From Shewanella nanhaiensis (GTDB taxonomy: Bacteria > Pseudomonadota > Gammaproteobacteria > Enterobacterales > Shewanellaceae): 64,000 nt of DNA. This document shows positions 8,246 through 16,979 of this stretch, piece after piece. The number at the start of each line of letters is the position of its first letter. Positions within the stretch are counted from its first letter, which is position 1. The stretch spans positions 248,001 to 312,000 of the forward strand of contig NZ_JAHZST010000006.1 of assembly GCF_019457885.1 (NCBI RefSeq). Reading direction: 5' to 3'. The notes under the pieces were generated by a model. The model was not told the DNA's origin. It saw nothing but the letters and a program-made list of their open reading frames with translations, and made no database searches. Both the position numbers and the translations under genes were made by a program.

Positions 8246-9628
8246 TTAATGCTCTTTAGTGATCCTTCGACTAAGAGCACTCTGGCTTATTCCCAACATC
8301 TGAGCAGCAGCTGTTTGATTGTTTGCCGTACGGCTCATCGCTTCCTGGATTAACGCGTTACTGATCTCGGCGAGAGTGGGGAGTGTTTTTGGAAAGATAA
8401 TTTTGCTCTCGGATATGCCCACCGCGCCCTTTTGTGCATTTATCGCCTCCATAAAGGGGGTGATGTTGAGTTGAACACCATCACTGCGACTGACACTGTC
8501 GAACACCATGCCTTTTAATTCATGTAGATTCCCAGGAAAGTCATAGTCTGCCAGTTGTTGTGCTAAGTTGGTGGGCTGAAGCGGGCTCTCTAACCCCATC
8601 TCTTTTGCTGCCCTAGCAATAAAGTGGTTGATTAACATTGAGTGATCGAGTTTGCGCTCCCTTAGCGGAGGAAGCTTAATCTTATGTGAGCAGAGTCGAT
8701 AGAGTAGGTCACTGCGAAATTTTCCTAACTTGTTAAGGGCAACCAGATCATCTTGAGTCGAGGTGATGATTTTGCACTTTACTGGATAGGATCGATCGCT
8801 GCCAATGGGGTAGTACTGTTTATGTTCAATCACATCGACCAATTTTGCTTGTGCTTCAAGGGGCAGTTCTGCTATCTCATTTAGGTGAAGCATACCCTCT
8901 CCCACCTGATGTAGAGCGCCAGCTTGTGCTGAGATCTGGCCATCCTCTTGAGTATGTATCTGACCAAATAGCTGTAGCTCAAATGCTTGAGTACTGATAC
9001 CTGCCAAGTTGATATTGATAAAAGGCGCCTTACTGCAGCAGAGCTGGTGACAAGATTGCGCAAATTCATCTTTACCGGTTCCGCTTTCGCCTTGGATAAG
9101 GATAGGTTCTGGACTCTGAGCGACCGCCTCGAGGTAGCGAAACTGATCGAGCAAAACTGGCTCACAGGTTAAGATGTTATTGAAGGCTTCGGGCTGAGCA
9201 AGAGTGCGGCTTAAAAAGCGCTCCTTAATGCGTAGGTAGTTTCGCTCTAATCCAACGACCTCAAGTGCACGACGTACGGTCCTTGCCAAGTCTTCCACTT
9301 TGTCAGTTTTAATAAAGTAATCATAGGCACCATTTTTGATACAGCGAACCGCAGTATCGACCTCATTGACGCCAGTGACGATAATGACTCTAGTTTTAGG
9401 AAAGCTGGTGCGGATCATCTCCAGTAGCGTCTCTCCTGAGTGGAATGGCATGGTTAGATCGAGCAGGACTAAGGCGTACTCCTCTACCGATAAACGGTCA
9501 ATAACTTGTCTGCTATCGATACAGGTATCGACCTGTGCTTCGGGCACGAGGCGGTTTAATGTTAGAGCAAGAGCTCTTAACCATGAAGCTTCATCATCGA
9601 CCAATAAAATGTTTCTGGCTAACTTCAT
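8246..9628 (-). CDS. NtrC-like response regulator with degenerate AAA+ domain
   Basis: A 460-residue protein: receiver domain (acidic pair D11 D12, phospho-acceptor D57, Thr and Lys switch residues present), AAA+ domain about 140-380 and Fis-type helix-turn-helix at the end (NNQTAAAQMLGISQSALSR). Walker A is intact (GESGTGKD), but the sigma54-contacting GAFTGA loop is missing (the equivalent stretch after LFG reads QIHTQEDGQIS) and Walker B has Asn for Asp (LHLNEIAELP). It therefore probably binds DNA and responds to phosphorylation without remodelling sigma54, as seen in TyrR- or RflD-like exceptions; this is inference. It is cotranscribed with the following kinase gene (four-base overlap). 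Confidence 0.88.
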   Translation of the reverse strand: MKLARNILLVDDEASWLRALALTLNRLVPEAQVDTCIDSRQVIDRLSVEEYALVLLDLTMPFHSGETLLEMIRTSFPKTRVIIVTGVNEVDTAVRCIKNGAYDYFIKTDKVEDLARTVRRALEVVGLERNYLRIKERFLSRTLAQPEAFNNILTCEPVLLDQFRYLEAVAQSPEPILIQGESGTGKDEFAQSCHQLCCSKAPFININLAGISTQAFELQLFGQIHTQEDGQISAQAGALHQVGEGMLHLNEIAELPLEAQAKLVDVIEHKQYYPIGSDRSYPVKCKIITSTQDDLVALNKLGKFRSDLLYRLCSHKIKLPPLRERKLDHSMLINHFIARAAKEMGLESPLQPTNLAQQLADYDFPGNLHELKGMVFDSVSRSDGVQLNITPFMEAINAQKGAVGISESKIIFPKTLPTLAEISNALIQEAMSRTANNQTAAAQMLGISQSALSRRITKEH

Positions 9629-11688
9629 CTCTCTGTCTCCAAGCTTATTACTCTCTCTTGCTCTGATTGTTGCGCTAGTGTTTGTTCTGTTATTGCAGAA
9701 ACTAAGGGGAATCGAATGCTAATTTTTGTTCCTTTGCCTGGGCGCGAATTTATCTGCATCTGTGCGTTATGCTCCTTAATTATTCGGCTACAAACAGATA
9801 GGCCTAAGCCTGTGCCGCCACTGGAACGTCTAGTGGTAAAGAAAGGCTCTGTGATCCGTTTTAGTGTGGCATCATCCATTCCTGTGCCTGTGTCAGCTAT
9901 CGTTAAATAGTGTTCGCTATCTCGGGTATAGGTTTCGATAGTGATAAGGCTAGGTGCACTGTCCGAGATAGGTTTTGAGGCATGACAGGCGTTTTGTATC
10001 AGATTAATCAATACCTGCTGTAGCTGCTGAGCATCTCCCATCAACTCTGGCTCGGGCTGCTGAAGATGAGTCGTTAGGTTAAATAGCTTTATCTGATTTG
10101 CAGTGAGGCGTAGCGATACTGTGACCACTTCATTAAGTTTAATTGGCCTATGTTTGTTGGCGATATTGGGTCTTGCATAGCATTTTAGGTCACTCACAAT
10201 TCTGCTTATCCGATTTGCCCCCTCATCTATCGTTGCACAGCTCATCTCCAACTCTTCGATGGCCTGATTAGGGTCTAACCCCGCAACAGACCAAAATGGG
10301 TTTTGCTGAATATAGTGGTGGGCTACGGGTTTTAGGTCGCAAAGTGCGTGGTTTAAAAAGGCAATAGAGTGAATGATAAGCCCAGTAGGGTTGTTTATCT
10401 CATGGGCAACACCAGCAGAGAGTTCACCTAAAGAGGCTAACCTGCTGGCTTCATTATTAGCTTGCCTTAGGGCTTGCTGCTCTGTGGTCTCCTCTAGCAG
10501 GATCACAGCTTGATCTTCGGCGATAGGGTGGATCTGCAGTTGCCAATATTGAGCGTGATAACTCATATCGGCAGTGAGGGATTTTTGCTCATTTAGCACC
10601 TCGATTAACGAGTCATCGAGCTGAAATACCTGGCCTAGGGTAAAGTGAAATTCTGGGCTTTTCAGCAGCAGGTTATTTTTGTCATTACTCCATAGGCATT
10701 CGCATTTACGGTTAAATATGGTGACTCCATGAGGAATGCCATTAAGCACAGATTGAAACTGCTGCGACAGACTTAATATCTGCTGCTCAGCTTTACGGCG
10801 CTGCACCAGCTCTGATTTTAGGGATAGGGTCCGCTTGCGCAGGCTTGCACTGATGTAGGCGGTGAGTATCATGCCAAACGCTGAGATAATGCTAACTAAA
10901 ATTGCCAGCCATAACATCTTCTGTTGAGTCGTCGTCAGATCGACCTTCTCTCGGCCAGTGCCGAACCACTTATTGACGAGTTTGTCATATTCGCCAGAGA
11001 GCTTGAGCTGCCTTAGGGCTTCATTAATCTGTGCCATTAATGACGCATTTTGACTATTGGTGACAAAGTTAAAGGCGCCATATATCAGTGGATCACTAGA
11101 GCTTCTGATGGAGGGGTAGAAAGGCAAGAGTCGTCTGGCGACAAAGTTTTCAGCTAGAACCACATCGACTTCACCTTTTATAAGCAGTTGGAAGCCTGTT
11201 TCATAAAGATCGACATCTATGCGCTCAAACTCCTGCTCTTGGCCTGAGAGATAAACGTCGACAAATGCGCCTTTTTTGATAGCAACGCGTTTACCTACTA
11301 GATCATGCCAGCCATTAATAAACGCTTTTCCCTGCAGAGTATAAGCTTTGGCATGGGTAGCATAGATGGGATCTGATTGACTCAGATCTCTGTCGATAGT
11401 GACAGGGCTGACAATGGCGATAACATCGATATCACTCTCGGGTGAGTGAACATCGCTCAGCAGTTGCTGGAAGGTTTTGCGCCTTGTCAGAATTCTTGCG
11501 TTACACAGCTGGCCAATACGATTCATTAGTTCGATATTAAAGCCTTGATCAACGCCGTTATTTCGCCACTCAAGGGGAGCTGTCTTGGAGTGGACGCCAA
11601 ATACTATGCTCTGCTTTGGCTGAGTATCTGCATAGGAAAACAGCGGAGTTAACAGCGTAAAAGAGAGTAAAAACAGTAAATATTTCAT
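9625..11688 (-). CDS. Hybrid-free sensor kinase with periplasmic SBP_bac_3 domain
   Basis: A membrane sensor: signal peptide, a type-3 solute-binding domain in the periplasm (about residues 25-245 from the chosen start, ending KLVNKWFG), a membrane helix, a PAS-like region (VLNGIPHGVTIFNRKCECLW), the phospho-acceptor motif VAHEINNP and the ATPase boxes (NLIQNACHAS, DTGTGM, GGTGLGLSV). I chose the ATG at 11688 because it begins a clean signal peptide (MKYLLFLLSF); the frame stays open to a GTG at 11754, and no start has a strong ribosome site. It transmits to the regulator whose start overlaps its stop. It reads outward from the fccA promoter region, which suggests control of fccA. Confidence 0.85.
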   Translation of the reverse strand: MKYLLFLLSFTLLTPLFSYADTQPKQSIVFGVHSKTAPLEWRNNGVDQGFNIELMNRIGQLCNARILTRRKTFQQLLSDVHSPESDIDVIAIVSPVTIDRDLSQSDPIYATHAKAYTLQGKAFINGWHDLVGKRVAIKKGAFVDVYLSGQEQEFERIDVDLYETGFQLLIKGEVDVVLAENFVARRLLPFYPSIRSSSDPLIYGAFNFVTNSQNASLMAQINEALRQLKLSGEYDKLVNKWFGTGREKVDLTTTQQKMLWLAILVSIISAFGMILTAYISASLRKRTLSLKSELVQRRKAEQQILSLSQQFQSVLNGIPHGVTIFNRKCECLWSNDKNNLLLKSPEFHFTLGQVFQLDDSLIEVLNEQKSLTADMSYHAQYWQLQIHPIAEDQAVILLEETTEQQALRQANNEASRLASLGELSAGVAHEINNPTGLIIHSIAFLNHALCDLKPVAHHYIQQNPFWSVAGLDPNQAIEELEMSCATIDEGANRISRIVSDLKCYARPNIANKHRPIKLNEVVTVSLRLTANQIKLFNLTTHLQQPEPELMGDAQQLQQVLINLIQNACHASKPISDSAPSLITIETYTRDSEHYLTIADTGTGMDDATLKRITEPFFTTRRSSGGTGLGLSVCSRIIKEHNAQMQINSRPGKGTKISIRFPLVSAITEQTLAQQSEQERVISLETER

Positions 11689-11864
11689 GGCGTTCATTTT
11701 ATCAAAACATGTGCTGAGTAAATGTGGCATCAGGCTCGAATTTAGATTTTTCACTATTATTTTTCTCTTGTTTCATCCTGTTTACGCGACTAATTCTCCA
11801 AAAATATAGTCGACTTAACGAGTGGCTTAATCTTCCCCAATACTTTTTGTGATCTACCTCTTTA

Positions 11865-11914
11865 GAGGGTATGCAAAAATGCATACTCTCCAATTTAGCT
11901 ATGCAGCTTTGCAT
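11865..11914. promoter_or_regulatory. Paired dyads ATGCA-N4-TGCAT before fccA
   Basis: Two copies of the same inverted repeat lie between the kinase gene and fccA: at 11871-11884 (loop AAAA, with arms extending to GAGGGTATGCA and TGCATACTCTC) and at 11901-11914 (loop GCTT). Their centres are exactly 30 bases apart, close to three helical turns, which is typical of sites for a dimeric regulator binding cooperatively. The ATGCA core also recurs in front of the symporter at 3.4 kb. The remainder of 11689-12122 shows no gene; overlapping small ORFs there have no protein-like features. Confidence 0.55.
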
Positions 11915-12122
11915 GATGAGAAAAGTGAGCTGTGAGACCTGCTTGGTTTTAGGGTTATGTTTGCAGCTCCAGCTTGAGAGAGGGGGCAGGAACATCGAAA
12001 ATTGATGTGAAATAGAGGGGGCACGATATCAAACCATGATACGGCGAAACTCTAGCAAAAATAATAGAGATGACGGCTCGATTAAAGCAAAAAATCTGTT
12101 TTAACGAGCATTAGGAGACGTG

Positions 12123-13913
12123 ATGAAAAAGCTAAAAAGTGCCATCTACTTGGCAACGCTATTGGGAACTGCTGGTCTAGTTGCAAACGCAACTGCGGCA
12201 GACAATCTTGCTGACTTCCATGCTGAAAACCAAGAGTGTGATTCTTGTCATACTGCTGATGGTGAGTTATCTAACGATAACCTTAGCTATGAAAATGCCC
12301 AGTGTGTTTCCTGTCACGGCTCCATGGCGGAGGTTGCAGAAGAGACCAAACATGAACATTACAATGCTCATGATTCTCACTTCCCTGGCGATGTTGCTTG
12401 TACCTCTTGTCACAGTGCTCATGAAAAATCTATGGTCTACTGTGACTCTTGCCACAGCTTTGATTTCGACATGCCTTATGTGGGCAAGTGGGAACGTCAC
12501 GAGCCAAGTATCGCTGAACTTGCAAAAGATAAATCGGAGCGTGAAGCTGCATTAGCCGCCGCGCCGAAAGATACCGTCGATGTGGTTGTTGTCGGTTCTG
12601 GTGGAGCTGGTTTCTCTGCATCCGTTGCTGCTCATGATAAGGGCGCATCTGTCATCCTTATTGAGAAGGAGCCTGTTATCGGTGGTAACGCTAAGTTAGC
12701 CGCTGGTGGTATGAACGCTGCTTGGACTGATCAACAAAAAGCCAAAGGCATTGAAGACAGCGTTGATTCGATGAGAAAGGACACCATGAAAGGGGGCCGC
12801 GATCTTAACAATCCAGCTCTAGTTGATGTGTTAGTGACTCACTCTAAAGGCTCTGTGGATTGGATGACCGCCATGGGCGCCGATCTTAATGATGTTGGCC
12901 GTATGGGCGGCGCATCGGCTAACCGTTCTCACCGTCCAACGGGTGGGGCAGGTGTTGGCGCTCACGTGATTCAGGTGCTTTACGATAACGCGGTTAAGCG
13001 TGATATCGATATGCGTATGAATACCCGCGGTATTGAGATCCTTAAAGATGATTCAGGTAAGGTTAAAGGCCTACTCGTTAAAGGTATGTACAAGGGCTAT
13101 TACTGGATTAAGGCCGATGCTGTGATTTTGGCAACCGGTGGCTTTGCGAAGAATAATGACCGCGTCGCTAAGCTAGATCCTAAGCTTAAAGGCTTTATCT
13201 CAACGAACCAACCAGGTGCAACCGGTGATGGTATCGATGTGGCTGCTAATGCAGGGGCTGCGATGCAAGACCTTCAATATATCCAAGCTCACCCAACGCT
13301 ATCAGTTAAAGGTGGTGTGATGGTTACTGAAGCGGTACGTGGTAATGGTGCAATCTTAGTAAACCGTGAAGGTAAGCGATTCGTTAATGAGATCACCACA
13401 CGTGATAAAGCTTCTGCCGCGATTCTTGAGCAAACTGGTAAGTCCGCTTACCTGATTTTCGATGACTCAGTGCGTAAATCACTGAAGAAAATTGATAAGT
13501 ACATAGGTCTTGGCGTGGTGCCAACGGCTGACACATTAGTGAACTTAGGTAAACTTGAGAACATCGATGGTAAAGCGTTGACCGAAACCGTCGCCCGCTA
13601 CAACACCTTAGTGACGAGTGGTAAAGATACCGACTTTGGACGTCCTAACTTGCCTCGTGCACTTAATGAAGGTAACTACTACGCCATTGAAGTGACACCA
13701 GGTATTCATCACACAATGGGCGGCGTTAAGATTGACTCTAAAGCTGAGATCATGAATGCCAAGCAGCAAGTGATCCCAGGTCTTTATGGCGCGGGTGAAG
13801 TGACAGGCGGTGTGCACGGTGCCAACCGTCTAGGTGGTAACGCTATCTCCGATATCATCACCTTCGGTCGAGTGGCAGGTGAAGAAGCAGCGACCTATTC
13901 TAAGAAAAACTAA
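12123..13913 (+). CDS. fccA: Periplasmic fumarate reductase flavocytochrome c
   Basis: The periplasmic enzyme that reduces fumarate to succinate in anaerobic respiration, taking electrons from CymA-type quinol dehydrogenases in Shewanella. Signal peptide 1-25 (ends ANATAA). Four CxxCH heme sites at residues 39-43, 61-65, 93-97 and 107-111 form the cytochrome domain, followed by the FAD domain starting [13 protein letters not shown] and the capping domain. Active-site residues of the Fcc3 family are in place: AHPTL, the TEAVRGNG loop, the catalytic Arg in [14 protein letters not shown] and GANRLGG. The length, 596 residues, is the same as I recall for Shewanella FccA. The ATG at 12123 follows AGGAG; a GTG one codon earlier is less likely. 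Regulation probably involves the divergent two-component genes. Confidence 0.96.
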   Translation: MKKLKSAIYLATLLGTAGLVANATAADNLADFHAENQECDSCHTADGELSNDNLSYENAQCVSCHGSMAEVAEETKHEHYNAHDSHFPGDVACTSCHSAHEKSMVYCDSCHSFDFDMPYVGKWERHEPSIAELAKDKSEREAALAAAPKDTVDVVVVGSGGAGFSASVAAHDKGASVILIEKEPVIGGNAKLAAGGMNAAWTDQQKAKGIEDSVDSMRKDTMKGGRDLNNPALVDVLVTHSKGSVDWMTAMGADLNDVGRMGGASANRSHRPTGGAGVGAHVIQVLYDNAVKRDIDMRMNTRGIEILKDDSGKVKGLLVKGMYKGYYWIKADAVILATGGFAKNNDRVAKLDPKLKGFISTNQPGATGDGIDVAANAGAAMQDLQYIQAHPTLSVKGGVMVTEAVRGNGAILVNREGKRFVNEITTRDKASAAILEQTGKSAYLIFDDSVRKSLKKIDKYIGLGVVPTADTLVNLGKLENIDGKALTETVARYNTLVTSGKDTDFGRPNLPRALNEGNYYAIEVTPGIHHTMGGVKIDSKAEIMNAKQQVIPGLYGAGEVTGGVHGANRLGGNAISDIITFGRVAGEEAATYSKKN

Positions 13914-13978
13914 TCTTAGAGTGTTAGTTTGCTAAAGGTTAGCTGTTAAGTTCGTCTTATAAGTTAACCTTTAAATTG

Positions 13979-14010
13979 AAAGCCTTTATCTACGGATAAA
14001 GGCTTTTTTG
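13979..14010 (+). terminator. Rho-independent terminator of fccA
   Basis: Arms AAGCCTTTATC and GATAAAGGCTT around the loop TACG, followed by T-rich sequence, about 65 bases after the stop. Confidence 0.92.
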
Positions 14011-14040
14011 TTTTTTCAATTTTAGTTGATGCAGGGTGAG

Positions 14041-14336
14041 CTAGCCTTCGAATGAAGACTGAATGCATTTTCTGACTTGATTCATTTGTTTGGTTTGGTA
14101 CTTGGTAGGTTGTTGAAGGTCGTACTATCGTTGTTATCTATTGCCTGCCGCAGGCATATGTGCAAGTAATCTCTCGGTACGCTGGCTCTTGATTTTTATA
14201 AGAGTCATCCATGGGCGCTCTACGATTTCATCCCTGAAATCGAAGCTCGCAGCCGCACCTACACTTGTTCATGGTTTTCTTCGATTTGGCCTTACTTGGG
14301 GAGGTTTTGTAAATGGTTTTAGCCCCAAAATTGGTT
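14041..14336 (+). repeat. Dispersed repeat, copy A
   Basis: First of two imperfect tandem copies. Both begin with TAGCCTTCGAATGAAG and end with TCTTCGATTTGG. The inner part holds CATCCATGGGCGCTCTACG, a hairpin formed by GATTTCA and TGAAATC, then GAAGCTCGCAGCCGCACC and TACACTTG. The hairpin arms differ between copies while pairing is kept, which points to a folded nucleic-acid element rather than coding sequence. A short ORF across it (14141-14338) is an artefact of the repeat. Confidence 0.75.
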
Positions 14337-14575
14337 AGCCTTCGAATGAAGTCTGATTACATTTCTTGTTTAGTTTCTGGCTGGTTTGATATTTGGTGTT
14401 GTGTTTGAAAATCGTACCTTCATTGTTATCTATCGCTTCCAGCGGGGGAATGTGTAGTTACCTCTGCGAGACGCCGTAAACACCTCCATGTGGGCTCTAC
14501 CAAAACATCCCTGTTTTGGAAGCTCGTAGCCGCAGCTACACTTGATTATTTTTCTCTTCGATTTGGTTTTATTAT
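14337..14575 (+). repeat. Dispersed repeat, copy B
   Basis: Second tandem copy, about 60 bases shorter than copy A. It keeps the start TAGCCTTCGAATGAAG, the TTGTTATCTAT segment, the CTCCATGTGGGCTCTACC segment, a hairpin with new arms (AAAACA and TGTTTT) and the AGCTCGTAGCCGC and TACACTTG ends. The rest of 14576-14819 has no recognisable gene. Confidence 0.72.
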
Positions 14576-14819
14576 TGAAATGGTGATTCTAAACACTAGC
14601 TAAGTTGAGCTGTTTAGACGTTGCACTTTCTGCAATCATCCCAGCTCTTTGTTTCACTCAAGCAGAAAAGTTGGTAACTAGCTGGCAGTCAAGCTTCACT
14701 TATTGATGGTTAATGGCTTTACTGTTAGCTTAAGTGATAAATACACTGGCTATCTCTTTTAGATCGTTCTTATTGAGAATGTTCTTACCTAATATTTTGT
14801 TAACTGTATGCAGGACATT

Positions 14820-15120
14820 ATGAACGAAGAAGTTATGGCAAAATCTCTTTTAGCAAAAAGGGATAGCGGTATTACCGTTGTTAGTGGGCTTAGTTCTATC
14901 AGAGGACGTCTCGTATTTCGGTGTGTTCTTTTAGGAGTTTTGTATTTTCTGTATACTCAGTCTGGCGATAGTGTCATTCTCTATTTGGGAATTGGTTATG
15001 TTATAGGGATGACCATTCAAGATGTAAGCTGGTTCTCTACTATTGCCAAAACGTGGTCATTTAGCTGTTAAAGTTACGGACTGGAAAAAGGTAGAAGAAC
15101 TAGCTGGTAAAAACAGTTAA
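14820..15120 (+). pseudogene. Small inner-membrane protein gene with a frameshift
   Basis: The uninterrupted frame from 14820 gives a short basic N-terminus and two hydrophobic helices (RCVLLGVLYFLYT and VILYLGIGYVIGMTI), then TIAKTWSFSC and a stop at about 15071. Removing one T in AGCTGTTAAAG near 15064 joins this smoothly to VKVTDWKKVEELAGKNS in the next frame, ending at 15120. The joined tail (aromatic turn, then KVxDWxKVExLA) looks like a natural soluble end of a two-helix membrane protein, so I read this as a single-base insertion, real or a sequencing error. The ATG at 14820 is chosen because AGGA precedes it; an in-frame ATG at 14808 lacks a site. Function unknown. Confidence 0.55.
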
Positions 15121-15265
15121 CAAACGGCTGGAGCCTGGACTCCAGTAGACTTAATGTTGCCTATTGTTGATCTGAAATTAATACAAAATAAGCCTCTCGA
15201 GCTTCTTTACCGCGACTTCTTTCTTTCGGTATGATTTTTGGGCTAAAAGCAGGGGAGAGATGTTT

Positions 15266-16261
15266 TTACTTACATTCCAATTCTGCGATTGCTTCTTTAT
15301 CCTCATTATTAATGGCTTCGAGACACTTTTCTATTTTCACTTTCTCAAACTCCAACAAGAGTTCTTGCTGAAGTGCTGTTATTTCTTTTTTATCATTACT
15401 GCTAAAAGCATCAAATACAGTGCCAACAGCAGTAAAGTATTCTTTTAAAATTGCGGCTGGAATTCCAAAGAATGCAAGGAGTTCAGAATCTGTATTTTGA
15501 GTGTATTGGATTAGCGTTCCATCATTAAATGTTATGTTTGAGCTATTTGTTGAGAAAAAAGTTTTTGAGACTGGTAAAAAGCGATCTGGAGAGTAAGATG
15601 GGCTGAACAACAATTTACTGGTGCTATAGGTATCTGAATAACTATCCTCTTTATTGATAGTGCCGATAAAGGGAGCCTCCTGACGGTAGAAGTACCCAGA
15701 TAATTCAACATTTGTACTTGTATCAATCCCAGCTTGGTATAATTGTTTTACGGTTTGAGCGGGAGTGACCTCGAAAGAAATGCCGCATAATAAAGCTGGA
15801 GAGCCTAGTTTGATAATTTTTCTGTATATTCTTGGTTCTGAACATTTATCTTTAATGGTATCAGGAAAGTTCATCAAGATATTGTTTAAACCTCCAACGG
15901 ATGAACTCAACTTTTCTAAGGCTTCCTGTACTTGACTTGTATATGATGCGTTTGATGAGGTCAATAAACCATTCGATGAAACTTTTACAATGAGTTTGTT
16001 TTTTCCAAATAGACTGTCGTTAAAACGTAATATATAAGGCGCAGATAAATCTGGGTAAGCTGCAGAAGTAACTATATCAATTGACTCAACTTTAGTTTCT
16101 CCATTCTCTTTTTCTATTACAACTTGAGCTATAAAATCCTTTTTTGGCATGTAGTAAATAAGGCCGTCTAGGTTATCAGCGCTTGGATTTTTTACTGTGC
16201 TGATGCTGCTACAAGCAATCATGAAAGTGAGGCAAATGGATAAGATTGTTATTCTAAGCAT
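15266..16261 (-). CDS. Lipoprotein of unknown function
   Basis: A 331-residue protein with a clear lipoprotein signal (TFMIACSS, Cys at about residue 17) and an AGGAG ribosome site. I do not recognise a family. The middle is rich in Ser, Thr, Asn and Tyr, as in exported beta-rich proteins; the last 45 residues are charged and helical (EFEKVKIEKCLEAINNEDKEAI). Two internal cysteines (CSEPR and LLCGISF) could form a disulfide. It stands alone between two repeat-bearing intergenic regions and is more AT-rich than its neighbours, which is compatible with acquisition by transfer. Confidence 0.75.
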   Translation of the reverse strand: MLRITILSICLTFMIACSSISTVKNPSADNLDGLIYYMPKKDFIAQVVIEKENGETKVESIDIVTSAAYPDLSAPYILRFNDSLFGKNKLIVKVSSNGLLTSSNASYTSQVQEALEKLSSSVGGLNNILMNFPDTIKDKCSEPRIYRKIIKLGSPALLCGISFEVTPAQTVKQLYQAGIDTSTNVELSGYFYRQEAPFIGTINKEDSYSDTYSTSKLLFSPSYSPDRFLPVSKTFFSTNSSNITFNDGTLIQYTQNTDSELLAFFGIPAAILKEYFTAVGTVFDAFSSNDKKEITALQQELLLEFEKVKIEKCLEAINNEDKEAIAELECK

Positions 16262-16524
16262 AAGTGGCTCCTATTTTAACTTGCTGTAGTTTCGAAATAT
16301 CTTTTCTTGTCATGATTGCTGGTAGTGAGCTGTCAGGAAAAAAGTCCAGAACTTGTTTATTTAAATACCCTAGTCTAATTTAAGTCTTTACTTTATCTAG
16401 CGCCATAGTCCTTAAGTAGGTTTATAAAAAAGACAGGACAGCCACACTTTGGTCTTTTAGCTATAACTTCCTTGTTCAAAGTAGAAGTGATTTCTGTCCA
16501 AAAACGTTTCACCGTCATACAAAC

Positions 16525-16766
16525 CTTAAGTCGAAGAGATAAACAATCAAGTGTGAACGCGGCTGTGGGCTTCGGTTTCAAGGAGGAAACCGCAGAGCGG
16601 CCAAGGATGGCTTCACAGCGTCCCGCAGAAGTATTCACACATAAGGCATGCTGCAGGCAATAAACATTAGTTTAGGTATGGTATTTAGGAAACCAACCAA
16701 ATACCTAAGTAGCTCAATGAGCCCAGCTTTTAAAAGATACTCAAGACCAATTATCTGATAGGTCTG
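16525..16766 (-). repeat. Dispersed repeat, copy C (reverse orientation)
   Basis: Read on the minus strand this shows the same order as copies A and B: a TTGGTTGGTT-rich start, TTTATTGCCTGCAGCATGCC, GCGGGACGCTGTGAAGCC, ATCCTTGGCCGCTCTGC, a hairpin of GGTTTC and GAAACC, AAGCCCACAGCCGCG, ACACTTG and TCTTCGACTT. The hairpin arms again differ but still pair. The ORF at 16393-16638 that overlaps it is not gene-like. Confidence 0.7.
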
Positions 16767-16895
16767 AATTCACTGCTGCAAGCAATAAACATCAACAAAG
16801 TTATGCTTAACTGAAAATAACCAAACACAAACTCAGCTCAATGAACCAATCCAAAAGATATTTGTAACTTGCTATCTGGCAAGTCAGCAAAACTT
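16767..16895 (-). repeat. Dispersed repeat, partial copy D
   Basis: Directly beside copy C, a second, degenerate copy of its outer half: GCTGCAAGCAATAAACAT (compare GCTGCAGGCAATAAACAT at 16650-16667), then a CCAAAC-rich stretch, AGCTCAATGA, and AAAAGATA in the same order and similar spacing. The hairpin half is missing. Confidence 0.55.
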
Positions 16896-16904
16896 GTAAA
16901 AAAG

Positions 16905-16942
16905 TAATAAAAAGCGCAACCCTAATGACTAGGATTGCGCTT
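16905..16942 (-). terminator. Rho-independent terminator of fbp
   Basis: On the minus strand the arms AAGCGCAATCCTA and TAGGGTTGCGCTT (one mismatch) are followed by TTTTTATTACTTTTTT, about 40 bases after the fbp stop. Confidence 0.88.
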
Positions 16943-16979
16943 CCTTATAAATAGAGATTAGCAGCTTAGCGATTGAAGC

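Noticed and set aside
9336..9722. 128-codon plus-strand ORF across the regulator/kinase junction
   Set aside because: Antisense shadow of two genes with unmistakable receiver and kinase motifs.
11702..11995. 97-codon ORF on the minus strand between the kinase gene and fccA
   Set aside because: Low-complexity composition, overlaps the kinase 5' end and the operator dyads, no ribosome site and no recognisable protein features.
12000..12120. FNR or CRP site directly before fccA
   Set aside because: TTGATGTGAAATAG and similar pieces match only one half-site; no second half at the right distance.
14141..14338. 65-codon ORF in the repeat region
   Set aside because: Lies wholly in dispersed repeat copy A and ends at the start of copy B; copy B does not keep the frame.
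16393..16638. 81-codon ORF on the minus strand
   Set aside because: Overlaps repeat copy C; frame not kept in other copies; no start site.
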